Made by a program: the position numbers and the translations under genes. 54,775 nucleotides of DNA, taken from the NCBI RefSeq assembly GCF_000878195.1, contig NZ_JXST01000041.1:1-54775 (forward strand), written 5' to 3'. Shown piece by piece: positions 14,600-23,504 of this stretch (positions are counted from its first letter, which is position 1; each line of letters begins with the position of its first letter). Source of the DNA: Mycolicibacterium llatzerense. GTDB taxonomy: Bacteria > Actinomycetota > Actinomycetes > Mycobacteriales > Mycobacteriaceae. Under the pieces are notes generated by a model, which made no database searches, was not told where the DNA came from, and worked only from the letters and a program-made list of their open reading frames with translations.

Positions 14600-15349
14600 A
14601 TGAGCTGGCAGCACGCACTACTTCTGCTCGCCGCCGGCGTCGCAGGCGGCCTGACCGGGAGCATCGCGGGGCTGGCATCCGTCGCGACGTATCCGGCCCT
14701 GCTGATGGCCGGGCTGCCTCCGGTGGCGGCGAACGTGACCAACACCGTCGCGCTGACCTTCAACACCATCGGATCGGTCTGGGGTTCCCTCCCCGAACTC
14801 GACGGCATGGGACCGTGGCTGCGCCGTGTCCTGCCGGCCGCCGCACTCGGCGGGGCGGCCGGGGCCGCCCTGCTTTTGGCCCTGCCTGCCGAGGGCTTCG
14901 AGGTGGTGGTCCCGGTGCTGCTCGGCCTGTCCTCGGTCACCATCGCCATCCCCCAACGGCGCGGCGCCGACACCGAACCCGGCCGGGGGCGGGCGGTGCT
15001 CATCTCCGTCGCGATCTTCGTGATCTGTGTGTACGGCGGGTATTTCGGCGCCGCGGCCGGCGTGGTGCTGCTCGCCTTGTTGCTGCATAGCGGCAGTGAG
15101 TCGATGGCCCACGCCAACGCCGCGAAGAACGTCATCCTCGGCGTGGCCAATGGTGTTGCCGCCGTGGGCTTCATCGCGCTCGCCCCGGTGAACTGGATTG
15201 CGGTGGTCCCGCTGGGCTTCGGGTGTCTGGTGGGCTCCCGACTGGGTCCGGTCGTGGTGCGGCACACCCCGGCGACACCGCTGCGATTGACCATCGCGGT
15301 GGCCGGCCTGGCGTTGGCCGTCAAGCTGGGCTGGGATACCTACCGATAG
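14600..15349 (+). CDS. TSUP (TauE/SafE) family membrane permease
   Basis: This 249-residue protein has about seven or eight transmembrane segments and the family pattern of two repeats (GLTGSIAGLASVATYPALLMAGLPPVAANVTNT near the N-terminus and GGYFGAAAGVVLLALLL in the second half). TSUP proteins move sulfite, sulfonates or related organic anions across the cytoplasmic membrane. The start has TATTGT eight bases upstream and no Shine-Dalgarno, so the mRNA may be leaderless. It is divergent from the nucleotidyltransferase gene and its 3' end overlaps the convergent phosphotransferase gene by ten bases. Confidence 0.88.
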   Translation: MSWQHALLLLAAGVAGGLTGSIAGLASVATYPALLMAGLPPVAANVTNTVALTFNTIGSVWGSLPELDGMGPWLRRVLPAAALGGAAGAALLLALPAEGFEVVVPVLLGLSSVTIAIPQRRGADTEPGRGRAVLISVAIFVICVYGGYFGAAAGVVLLALLLHSGSESMAHANAAKNVILGVANGVAAVGFIALAPVNWIAVVPLGFGCLVGSRLGPVVVRHTPATPLRLTIAVAGLALAVKLGWDTYR

Positions 15350-16392
15350 GCGAACGGGTTGTCGCCCTTGGCAACCCGCACACCCAGCTGGATCAGCTCG
15401 GTGGCGGAGGCATGCAGCTTCTCCCCTGCCTCGCGGTCGGCCAGACCCGCCAGGAACCGCGACCAGGTGCCCTCGATGACGATGCCCAGCTTGAAGCAGG
15501 CCATCGCGAGGTACCAGTCCAGATGCTCGGTGCGTCGGCCGCCCGCGGCAAGATAGGCGTCCAGCAGTTCGTCCCGGCCGGCAAGTCCGCCGGCCTCCGC
15601 CAGCGCGGCACCGACGACAATGGCGTTGGGCGCCGTCGGCCAGCACACCAGCATCCAGCCCAGGTCCAGCAGCGGGTCGCCGACGGTGCACATCTCCCAG
15701 TCGACGAACGCCGCCAGTTCCGGCTTGTCATGGCGCAGCATGACGTTGTTCAGGTGGCAGTCGCCGTGCATGATTCCAGGCTCGCCATCGGGCGGCCGGT
15801 TGTCGGTCAACCAGGTCGCCAGTTGGGCAACCCCGTCCAGCGATTCGGGGTCGTAGTGGTCATGCCGATAACTCTGCAGCAGGCCGACGAACTGCGGAAC
15901 CTGCCGTGCCACAAACGATCCCGGCTTGCGAATGGCCGCCAACGGGCTGCCGTCCCACGCGACATTGCCCAGCTGCGCCAGGCTCGCCGCGTAGGACGGC
16001 CCGACGTCATGGCGCAGGCTCGGGTCGGCCGCGTAGGCCGGCGACAGCTCCTCACCGGGGTTGAAGCCGTCGACTTCGGCCATCAGATAGAAGACGACGC
16101 CGAGCACCGACGGATCCTCGCAGCCGGCGATGAACGTGGGATGCGGCACCGACGTGCCGGCCAGGGTCCGCAGCACCGCGATCTCACGCTGCATGGTCTT
16201 GTCACTGGTGGGCCGCGGATGCAGCGGCGGGCGGCGCAGCACCACCGGCCGGCCGTCGATGTGCAACCGCACCACGATGTTTTGTGTACCGCCGGTCAGC
16301 GGCTCGACGTCGGTGAGGTGCTCACCCAGCCCCTCGGCGCGGATCCAGTTCTGGACGATGTCTCGGTCACGGTCGGTCAACGTCGGCTGCAT
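15340..16392 (-). CDS. APH-like phosphotransferase family protein
   Basis: This 350-residue kinase-fold protein is of the aminoglycoside-phosphotransferase/choline-kinase type. It has the Brenner motif MHGDCHLNNVML (catalytic Asp) followed by FVDWEMCTVGDPLLDLGW (metal-binding Asp). In mycobacteria such proteins usually accompany acyl-CoA dehydrogenases and their substrates are unknown. I chose the ATG at 16392 because similarity begins there; an upstream in-frame ATG at 16455 has a GGTAGG-like site and cannot be excluded. It is divergent from the molybdopterin oxidoreductase gene and overlaps the 3' end of the TSUP gene. Confidence 0.87.
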   Translation of the reverse strand: MQPTLTDRDRDIVQNWIRAEGLGEHLTDVEPLTGGTQNIVVRLHIDGRPVVLRRPPLHPRPTSDKTMQREIAVLRTLAGTSVPHPTFIAGCEDPSVLGVVFYLMAEVDGFNPGEELSPAYAADPSLRHDVGPSYAASLAQLGNVAWDGSPLAAIRKPGSFVARQVPQFVGLLQSYRHDHYDPESLDGVAQLATWLTDNRPPDGEPGIMHGDCHLNNVMLRHDKPELAAFVDWEMCTVGDPLLDLGWMLVCWPTAPNAIVVGAALAEAGGLAGRDELLDAYLAAGGRRTEHLDWYLAMACFKLGIVIEGTWSRFLAGLADREAGEKLHASATELIQLGVRVAKGDNPFAYR

Positions 16393-16481
16393 GATGCTGT
16401 GATTCTGGCCCGGAATCACCCGAACGGGCAGCCATTTCTTACGATCCGTTTTCATTTGGGACTGACCTACCAGATGAGTCG

Positions 16482-16487
16482 TACTGT
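16482..16487 (+). promoter_or_regulatory. -10 element for leaderless Mo-oxidoreductase mRNA
   Basis: TACTGT (TANNNT) is followed by six bases and the GTG start at 16494. No Shine-Dalgarno sequence is present. Confidence 0.45.
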
Positions 16488-16493
16488 GGCGGT

Positions 16494-18029
16494 GTGGCAC
16501 TTCGACTGGATCCGCATCGATCGCTCGCCGGCCTGGCGGCCGCGGCCGTGGCGCTCGGCGTTGCTGCGCTCCTGGCGATTCCCCTTGGTCCGCACGCCGA
16601 TTCCCGCACCGCGGTCGGGTCGGTGGTCATCGATCGGACCCCGGGCCCGGTCAAAGAGTGGGCCATCCAGACTTTCGCCACCAACGACAAACTGTTCCTG
16701 ACCGTGGCGGTGATCCTGGCCATCGCGGTGATCGCCATGGTGACAGCGCAATTCGAGGACCGGAAGCTCGGCAGCATCGCCATCGGGCTGGCCGGGGTGC
16801 TGGGCGGCGCCGCGGTGCTGTCCCGCACCGGCGCCCGCCCCATCGACGTCCTCCCGTCCCTCGTCGGTGCGGCGGCGGGCATCGCAGTCCTGCGCGTCCT
16901 GGTCTCCGAGCGCCTCGATCCCCGGGTCCCCGAACCAGACGCGGACACCGGTGCCGCCGATCCCGGCCGGCGTCGATCGCTGGCGGCCCTGGGCTTCTTG
17001 GCTGCCGGAACCCTCGCCGGCGTGATCGGCACGGTCCTGGGCCGCGCGGCGTCGTCGGTCTCGGGCGACCGCAGCGCCTTCACCCCGCCGGCGCCCAAAA
17101 TCCCTGGCCCGCCGATCCCGCCGGACGTGCAACCAGCCGGGGTGGACCTGCCGCCGTTCATCACCCCGAACGCGGACTTCTACCGGATCGACACGGCGCT
17201 GTCCGTCCCGCAGGTACAGCGGCAGGACTGGCGACTGCGGATCCACGGGATGGTCGATCGCGAGGTCACCTTTCGCTTCGACGAGCTCGCTCAGTTCGAG
17301 GCGATCGACAAGGTCGTCACGCTCACCTGCGTGTCAAACCCGGTGGGCGGCAACCTGATATCGAATGCCACCTGGACCGGCTACCGGGTGCGCGACCTGT
17401 TGGCCCGGGCCGGCATCCACGCCGACGCCGACATGGTGCTGTCCAAGTCCATCGACGGGTTCACCGCGGGCACCCCCGTCGAGGCACTGACCGACAACCG
17501 CGACGCGCTCCTGGCCGTCGCCATGAACGGCGAACCGCTGCCGACCGAGCACGGCTACCCGGCGCGGCTCGTGGTTCCCGGTTTGTACGGCTACGTCTCG
17601 GCGACCAAGTGGCTCGTCGATCTGGAACTCACCAGATTCGATCGGGCCCAGGCCTATTGGACGAAGTTGGGCTGGTCCGCGCATGGGCCGATCAAGACCG
17701 AGTCGCGCATCGACGTGCCGCGCGCCGGCTCCGGGGTGCCGATGGGTCCGGCGACGTTCGGCGGCGTCGCGTGGGCGCAGAACCGCGGTGTGCGCGCGGT
17801 GGAGGTCCGCATCGACGACGGTCCGTGGCGGCCGGCGACGCTGGGCGCCGCGTATTCGAACGACACCTGGCGGCTGTGGAGTTACCGCTGGCAGGCAGAC
17901 CAGCCGGGGCGCCACACCATCACCGTCCGCGCCACCGATGGCACCGGCACGGTGCAGACCGCCGACGTCGCCGGTGCCGTCCCCGACGGAGCGACGGGCT
18001 GGCATTCGGTGTCCTTCACCGTGGCCTGA
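16494..18029 (+). CDS. membrane-bound molybdopterin-dependent oxidoreductase
   Basis: This 511-residue protein has an N-terminal membrane part with about five helices (residues 8-28, 55-75, 83-100, 105-125 and 160-185). It is followed by an exported sulfite-oxidase-like molybdopterin domain from about 240 and a C-terminal Mo-co dimerisation domain (about 405-511, ending SVSFTV). The Mo-ligand cysteine is in TLTCVSNPVGGN. It probably oxidises or reduces a small oxyanion or sulfoxide outside the cell; the actual substrate is unknown. Its gene is divergent from the APH-like kinase and lies 34 bp before ligB. Confidence 0.88.
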   Translation: MALRLDPHRSLAGLAAAAVALGVAALLAIPLGPHADSRTAVGSVVIDRTPGPVKEWAIQTFATNDKLFLTVAVILAIAVIAMVTAQFEDRKLGSIAIGLAGVLGGAAVLSRTGARPIDVLPSLVGAAAGIAVLRVLVSERLDPRVPEPDADTGAADPGRRRSLAALGFLAAGTLAGVIGTVLGRAASSVSGDRSAFTPPAPKIPGPPIPPDVQPAGVDLPPFITPNADFYRIDTALSVPQVQRQDWRLRIHGMVDREVTFRFDELAQFEAIDKVVTLTCVSNPVGGNLISNATWTGYRVRDLLARAGIHADADMVLSKSIDGFTAGTPVEALTDNRDALLAVAMNGEPLPTEHGYPARLVVPGLYGYVSATKWLVDLELTRFDRAQAYWTKLGWSAHGPIKTESRIDVPRAGSGVPMGPATFGGVAWAQNRGVRAVEVRIDDGPWRPATLGAAYSNDTWRLWSYRWQADQPGRHTITVRATDGTGTVQTADVAGAVPDGATGWHSVSFTVA

Positions 18030-18063
18030 GCCGGATGTCGGACCCCCGTGCCAAGCTGAGCTC

Positions 18064-19587
18064 ATGCTCCTCACCGACGTCGCCGCGGCTTCAGCCGAGG
18101 TCGGTGCGGTATCTGCGCGGTCGGCGAAGATCAGCCGGATCGCTGCCCTGCTCGGCACAGCAACCGAGCATCCGGCCACTGTCGCCATCGTCGTCGACTG
18201 GCTGTCCGGTGAGCTGCCCCAGCGCCAGATCGGGGTCGGCTGGGCGGCACTGCGATCGCTGCCGCCACCGGCCGAGAGCCCGTCGCTGACCGTCATCGAG
18301 GTCGACGCCGCTCTGTCGGCCATCAAGGCAGTCGCCGGCCGCGGTTCAGCGGCCACCCGCACCGAGCTGCTGCACGCGCTGTTCGGGGCGGCCACCGAGG
18401 TCGAGCAGACCTTTCTGCGTGGGCTGCTCAGCGGCGGGCTGCGTCAGGGCGCGCTGGCCGGGGTGATGGCCGACGCGGTCGCCAAAGCCGCGGGTATCCC
18501 CGCCGCCGACGTGCGGCGCGCCGCGATGCTCAGCGGGGATCTGGCCACGGTGGCTGCCGCGGCGATGTCCGACGGTGCCGACGCGCTGCGGCGCTTCACG
18601 CTCGCCGTCGGCCGTCCGGTGAGTCCGATGCTGGCCCAGACCGCGACCGATGTCGGCGATGCCCTCGAAAAGCTGGGTGGCGCCGCGATATTCGAGACCA
18701 AGCTCGACGGTGTCCGGGTGCAGATTCATCGATCCGGCACCGAGGTGTCCGTCTACACCCGCAGCCTGGACGACATCACGGCCCGGGTACCTGACGTGGT
18801 GAGCGCCGTGTTGGCACTGCCCGTGACGAACCTGATCGCCGATGCCGAGGCCCTGGCCATGCGCCCTGACGGCCGTCCGCACCGGTTCCAGGTGACCTCA
18901 TCGCGGATCGGCAAACGCTCCGACGATGGCGCGCAACCGCTTTCGGTGTTCTTCTTCGACATCCTGCACCGCGACGGCACCGACCTGTTGGATCAGCCGG
19001 CACAGCGCCGCCGCGAAGCGTTGGACGAGGTGGTCCCCGAACCACTGCGGGTGCGGCGCTGCGTCACCTCGGATTCGGTTGTCGCCCAACAGTTCCTCGA
19101 CGAGACGCTGGCCGCCGGCCACGAAGGCGTGATGGCCAAGCACCCGGAGTCGCCGTACGAGGCGGGCCGGCGGGGCGCCGGCTGGCTGAAGGTCAAGCCG
19201 GTCCACACCCTGGACCTGGTGGTCCTGGCGGTCGAGTGGGGTTCCGGACGGCGCACGGGCAAGCTGTCGAACATCCATCTGGGCGCCCGTGACCCGGCCA
19301 CCGGTGGTTACGTGATGCTGGGCAAGACCTTCAAAGGGATGACCGACGCGATGCTGGACTGGCAGACGACGCGGTTCACCGAGCTCGCCGACGGCCCGAT
19401 GGACGGTTACGTCGTGCGGCTGCGCCCCGAGCAGGTGGTGGAGATCGCGTTCGACGGCGTGCAGGGTTCGAGCCGCTACCCCGGCAAGATGGCGCTGCGG
19501 TTCGCCCGGGTGCTGCGCTACCGCGACGACAAGCGGCCCGAGGAGGCCGACACCATCGACACCGTCCGGTCGCTGTACGAACGCTGA
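18064..19587 (+). CDS. ligB: ATP-dependent DNA ligase LigB
   Basis: This 507-residue ATP-dependent ligase has the same length as M. tuberculosis LigB (Rv3062). An N-terminal helical DNA-binding domain covers about 1-200. The nucleotidyltransferase domain carries the adenylated Lys213 in ETKLDGVR, then GVMAKHP (motif IV region) and WLKVKP (motif V). An OB-fold domain finishes with QGSSRYPGKMALRFAR. It seals nicks in duplex DNA with ATP and is dispensable in mycobacteria beside the NAD-dependent LigA. The ATG at 18064 lacks a strong Shine-Dalgarno. cstA follows, as in M. tuberculosis. Confidence 0.95.
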   Translation: MLLTDVAAASAEVGAVSARSAKISRIAALLGTATEHPATVAIVVDWLSGELPQRQIGVGWAALRSLPPPAESPSLTVIEVDAALSAIKAVAGRGSAATRTELLHALFGAATEVEQTFLRGLLSGGLRQGALAGVMADAVAKAAGIPAADVRRAAMLSGDLATVAAAAMSDGADALRRFTLAVGRPVSPMLAQTATDVGDALEKLGGAAIFETKLDGVRVQIHRSGTEVSVYTRSLDDITARVPDVVSAVLALPVTNLIADAEALAMRPDGRPHRFQVTSSRIGKRSDDGAQPLSVFFFDILHRDGTDLLDQPAQRRREALDEVVPEPLRVRRCVTSDSVVAQQFLDETLAAGHEGVMAKHPESPYEAGRRGAGWLKVKPVHTLDLVVLAVEWGSGRRTGKLSNIHLGARDPATGGYVMLGKTFKGMTDAMLDWQTTRFTELADGPMDGYVVRLRPEQVVEIAFDGVQGSSRYPGKMALRFARVLRYRDDKRPEEADTIDTVRSLYER

Positions 19588-19631
19588 GTGTTACCCCGCG
19601 ATCCGGAGCCACCGATGACAGGATGTGGGGC

Positions 19632-21914
19632 ATGTCACCAGCCACCGCGTACCCCGACGAGTCCGTCGGTGACGTCACCTATGTGCGTACCGACCCGGAC
19701 CTGCCACCGGTCGCGATCATCGACCGCTCGCCCATCACCACCCGGCATCGGGTGATCTTCGGAGTCATCGCGGTGCTTGCCGCCGTGGCCTGGGCCGTCA
19801 TCGCCTTCGCCCGTGGCGAGACCGTGAACGCGGTGTGGTTCGTCATCGCCGCGATCTGTACCTACGTCATCGGATACCGGTTCTACGCGCGGCTGATCGA
19901 GATGAAGATCGTCAAGCCCCGCGACGACCACGCCACCCCGGCCGAACTCCTCGAGAACGACACCGACTACATGCCGACCGACCGTCGGGTCCTGTTCGGT
20001 CATCACTTCGCGGCCATCGCCGGCGCCGGCCCGCTGGTCGGACCGGTCCTGGCCATGCAGATGGGTTATCTGCCGGGCACCATCTGGATCATCGTCGGTG
20101 CGGTCGTCGCCGGTTGCGTGCAGGACTATCTGGTGCTGGTCATCTCGACGCGGCGGCGCGGGCGGTCACTCGGCCAGATGGCGCGCGACGAACTCGGGCC
20201 CATCGGCGGCGTCGCCGCGATCGTCGCGGTGTTGGTGATCATGGTGATCCTGCTGGCTGTGCTGGCGCTGGTGGTGGTCAACGCCCTCGCCGAAAGCCCG
20301 TGGGGCGTGTTCTCCATCGCGATGACCATCCCGATCGCCATCTTCATGGGTCTGTACCTGCGGTTCCTGCGGCCCGGCCGGGTGTCGGAAGTGTCCCTGA
20401 TCGGCGTCGCACTGCTACTGCTCGCGGTGGTTTCCGGCGGCTGGGTCGCGGAAACATCCTGGGGCGCAGACTGGTTCACGCTGTCGAAGGTGACGCTGTC
20501 GTGGTGCATCATCGTCTACGGCCTGGCCGCCTCGGTGTTGCCGGTGTGGTTCCTGCTCGCCCCCCGCGACTACCTGTCGACGTTCATGAAGGTCGGCACC
20601 ATCTCGCTGCTGGCGGTCGGCATCCTGATTGCCCGTCCGGTCATGGCGGCCCCCGCGGTGTCGCAGTTCGCCACCCGCGCCGACGGTCCGGTGTTCGCCG
20701 GTGCGCTGTTCCCGTTCCTGTTCATCACCATCGCGTGCGGTGCACTGTCGGGCTTCCATTCCCTGATCTCGTCGGGCACGACTCCGAAGCTGCTGGAGAA
20801 AGAAGGGCAGACGCGGCTCATCGGTTACGGCGGCATGTTGACGGAGTCTTTCGTCGCGATCATGGCGCTGATCACCGCGGCGATCCTCAACCAGCACCTG
20901 TACTTCGTGATCAACTCCCCCACCGCGGCGACCGGCGGCACCGCGGCCACTGCGGCCACCTACGCCAACGGCCTGGGCCTGTCGGGAGCCCCGATCACTC
21001 CCGCAGAGGTGACGGCCGCCGCGACCGACGTCGGTGAGCACTCGGTCGTTTCGCGCACCGGCGGCGCGCCGACGCTGGCCCTTGGCATGTCCGAGGTGCT
21101 GCACCAGGTCTTCGGCGGTTCGAGCATGAAGGCCTTCTGGTACCACTTCGCGATCATGTTCGAGGCGCTGTTCATCCTCACCACCGTCGACGCCGGCACC
21201 CGGGTCGCCCGCTTCATGCTGTCCGATGCCCTGGGCAATCTGGGTGGGCCGCTGCGAAAGCTGCGCGATCCCAGCTGGCGCCTGGGCGCGTGGACCTGCA
21301 GCCTGCTCGTCGTCGCGGGGTGGGGCAGCATCCTGCTGATGGGCGTCACCGACCCCCTCGGCGGCATCAACACGCTGTTCCCGTTGTTCGGCATCGCCAA
21401 CCAGTTGCTCGCCGCCATCGCGCTGACCGTCGTCACCGTCGTGGTGATCAAGAAGGGCCTGCTCAAATGGGCCTGGATTCCGGGGCTGCCGCTGTTCTGG
21501 GACGTCCTCGTCACCCTCACCGCGTCGTGGCAGAAGATCTTCTCCCACGACCCCAAAATCGGCTACTGGCAACAGCATTCGCAATATCTCGCAGCCAAGG
21601 CCGCTGGCAAGACGACGTTCGGTTCCGCCAAGAACCCCGACCAGATCGACGCCGTCATCCGGAACACGTTCATCCAGGGCACGCTGTCCATCGTGTTCGC
21701 CGTACTGGTGGTGATCGTCGTGGTCGTCGGCATCGTCGTGGCCCTGCAAGCCATCCGCGGCGGCGGCCGGCCACTGACCGACGACGAGGCGATGCCGTCG
21801 CGGCTGTTCGCCCCGCGCGGCCTGTTCCCGACCGACGCCGAGAAGGAGGTGCAGAAGCAGTGGGACGCGCTACCGAGTTCGCACGCCAGATCCGTTGGTA
21901 CTGGTCATCATTGA
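19632..21914 (+). CDS. cstA: CstA/BtsT-family carbon starvation transporter
   Basis: This 760-residue membrane protein has an N-terminal cytoplasmic tail with the mycobacterial DLPPVAIIDRSPIT stretch and about 16-18 transmembrane segments. It has CstA signatures including HHFAAIAGAGPLVGPVLA and FHSLISSGTTPKLL. CstA proteins import peptides or pyruvate during starvation. I chose the ATG at 19632, nine bases after AGGATG; an ATG at 19623 is also possible. It is the counterpart of Rv3063. A small ybdD gene overlaps its 3' end, as in many bacteria where the two proteins work together. Confidence 0.93.
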   Translation: MSPATAYPDESVGDVTYVRTDPDLPPVAIIDRSPITTRHRVIFGVIAVLAAVAWAVIAFARGETVNAVWFVIAAICTYVIGYRFYARLIEMKIVKPRDDHATPAELLENDTDYMPTDRRVLFGHHFAAIAGAGPLVGPVLAMQMGYLPGTIWIIVGAVVAGCVQDYLVLVISTRRRGRSLGQMARDELGPIGGVAAIVAVLVIMVILLAVLALVVVNALAESPWGVFSIAMTIPIAIFMGLYLRFLRPGRVSEVSLIGVALLLLAVVSGGWVAETSWGADWFTLSKVTLSWCIIVYGLAASVLPVWFLLAPRDYLSTFMKVGTISLLAVGILIARPVMAAPAVSQFATRADGPVFAGALFPFLFITIACGALSGFHSLISSGTTPKLLEKEGQTRLIGYGGMLTESFVAIMALITAAILNQHLYFVINSPTAATGGTAATAATYANGLGLSGAPITPAEVTAAATDVGEHSVVSRTGGAPTLALGMSEVLHQVFGGSSMKAFWYHFAIMFEALFILTTVDAGTRVARFMLSDALGNLGGPLRKLRDPSWRLGAWTCSLLVVAGWGSILLMGVTDPLGGINTLFPLFGIANQLLAAIALTVVTVVVIKKGLLKWAWIPGLPLFWDVLVTLTASWQKIFSHDPKIGYWQQHSQYLAAKAAGKTTFGSAKNPDQIDAVIRNTFIQGTLSIVFAVLVVIVVVVGIVVALQAIRGGGRPLTDDEAMPSRLFAPRGLFPTDAEKEVQKQWDALPSSHARSVGTGHH

Positions 21915-22051
21915 TGGGTGACAACCACTACGCGCGGTATCTGGAACACCGCCGTCGCACGCACGCCGGCGAGCCGGTGCTGACCGAGCGCGACTATTGG
22001 AAGGCCCGGCACCGCGCCGCCGACCTCAACCCGCAGGGCCGCTGCTGCTGA
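21860..22051 (+). CDS. ybdD: YbdD/YjiX family (DUF466) small protein
   Basis: This 63-residue protein reads MGRATEFARQIRWYWSSLMG, then DNHYARYLEHRRRTHAGEPV, and ends in the family tail NPQGRCC with LTERDYWKAR before it. The GTG start has AAGGAGG ten bases upstream, inside the cstA coding sequence, and the two genes overlap by 55 bases in different frames. YbdD-family proteins are encoded beside CstA/BtsT transporters and are thought to be needed for, or to modulate, transport. It is easy to miss because a start limited to ATG would lose the first 18 residues. Confidence 0.88.
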   Translation: MGRATEFARQIRWYWSSLMGDNHYARYLEHRRRTHAGEPVLTERDYWKARHRAADLNPQGRCC

Positions 22052-22176
22052 TCTGCATGTCTCTGCGTCCACGGTCGGACAACAGCATCACTGCATAACC
22101 GAAGACAAACCGCACACAGCGCGCGCAGAATTTCCCTGGAAGGCCGTCCGTCCGGCGCACCGGGGAGGGAATGCTG

Positions 22177-23289
22177 ATGTCGAAACGCATCGTGGTGTGT
22201 TGTGACGGCACCTGGAACACGCCCGACGAACTGCGGAACGGCCAAGCCAGCCCGACAAACGTCTGCAAGGTCGCCCTCGCCGTGGCAGACCGCGGGAGCG
22301 ACGGCACCAAGCAGGTGGCGTACTACCGCAGCGGGGTCGGCACGATGCGGTCCGAAAAGTTCACCGGCGGCGCTTTCGGTGTCGGACTGTCGCGCGACGT
22401 GATGTCGGCATATCGGTACGTCGTCGCCACGTATGAGCCGGGCGATCAACTGTTCCTGTTCGGCTTCAGCCGTGGCGCCTTCACCGCCCGCAGTGCGGCG
22501 GGATTCATCCGTAACTGCGGCATCCTGCGCCGTGAGCACGCCGACCGGATCGACGAGGCCTATGCGCTCTACCGCAGCCACAACGACGCCACCAAGCCGC
22601 GGGGCATCGAGTCGACGCTGTTTCGCCAGGCTTATTCGTACGAAGCTTCGGTCTACTTCATCGGCGTCTGGGATACCGTTGGCTCACTGGGCATTCCATT
22701 GTCGGGCAATCCCCTGATCAACCTGATCAACAAGCGCTGGCAGTTTCACGACACCGACCTGAGCTCCACGGTCCGTTTTGCCTACCAGGCCCTGGCCATC
22801 GACGAACAGCGTCGCCCCTTCGAGCCCACCCTCTGGACCCAGCCGAAGGACACGCCAACCCAGAAACTCGAACAGGTCTGGTTCTCCGGTGTCCACTGCG
22901 ACGTCGGCGGCGGATATTTCACCCACGAACTCAGTGACATCACGCTCCGCTGGATAACCGAGAAGGCCCACGCGTGCGGTCTGCATTTCAAACCCGGGGC
23001 CTTCGCCGTACACCCGCCGGTCCCCCCGGCTTCCGCCGACACGGTGCCAATCGTGGATGCGTACACCAGCATTCAGCCCAACCCGTTGGGCAAGAAGCAC
23101 GATTCCATGACGCTCATGTACCGGCTGTTGGGGCGCTACGTCCGACATATCGGCGCGAAGGATCCCGATCATGAATACGTGTCCTCGACCGCACTGACCC
23201 GGGAGGAACAGGACGCCACCTATCGCCCGAAACCGTTGGCGAACCCACCAACGGGCGGGTTCCACCGCATGCCCGTCGACCCGGACTGA
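22177..23289 (+). CDS. DUF2235 alpha/beta hydrolase
   Basis: This 370-residue protein carries the DUF2235 N-terminal block RIVVCCDGTWNTP and a nucleophile elbow GFSRGAF (Ser98). Further family blocks are WDTVGSLGIP and WFSGVHCDVGGGY, with the catalytic Asp/His region. Relatives include the Tle1 phospholipases of type VI systems, but stand-alone actinobacterial members have unknown substrates. I see no signal peptide, so it is probably cytoplasmic. The ATG at 22177 is preceded by GGGAGGG with good spacing; the ATG at 22171 is too close. It appears to be a single-gene unit. Confidence 0.88.
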   Translation: MSKRIVVCCDGTWNTPDELRNGQASPTNVCKVALAVADRGSDGTKQVAYYRSGVGTMRSEKFTGGAFGVGLSRDVMSAYRYVVATYEPGDQLFLFGFSRGAFTARSAAGFIRNCGILRREHADRIDEAYALYRSHNDATKPRGIESTLFRQAYSYEASVYFIGVWDTVGSLGIPLSGNPLINLINKRWQFHDTDLSSTVRFAYQALAIDEQRRPFEPTLWTQPKDTPTQKLEQVWFSGVHCDVGGGYFTHELSDITLRWITEKAHACGLHFKPGAFAVHPPVPPASADTVPIVDAYTSIQPNPLGKKHDSMTLMYRLLGRYVRHIGAKDPDHEYVSSTALTREEQDATYRPKPLANPPTGGFHRMPVDPD

Positions 23290-23413
23290 TCCACGGCTGC
23301 ACCCACGCTCACACCCACGACTTTGCGGTGGCCAAGCAAGGCGGGCTCACGACGACGGCCGTCTACACGACCTTCCGCACAGTGGACGCATACGGCGCCC
23401 GTCACCCCACAGG

Positions 23414-23457
23414 GTGGTACCAAAAGAGACGATCCTCACTCCGTGGTACTAAATGAG
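23414..23457 (+). repeat. two 15-bp direct repeats upstream of fadD
   Basis: GTGGTAC-C-AAA-A-GAG at 23414-23428 and GTGGTAC-T-AAA-T-GAG at 23443-23457 differ at two positions and start 29 bp apart, about three helical turns. They lie 48 bp upstream of the fadD start and could be paired operator half-sites. Confidence 0.5.
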
Positions 23458-23504
23458 TGTATGGACAGATGTCCAGTTGTTGTCCCACCAGCCTTAGGAG
23501 AAAC

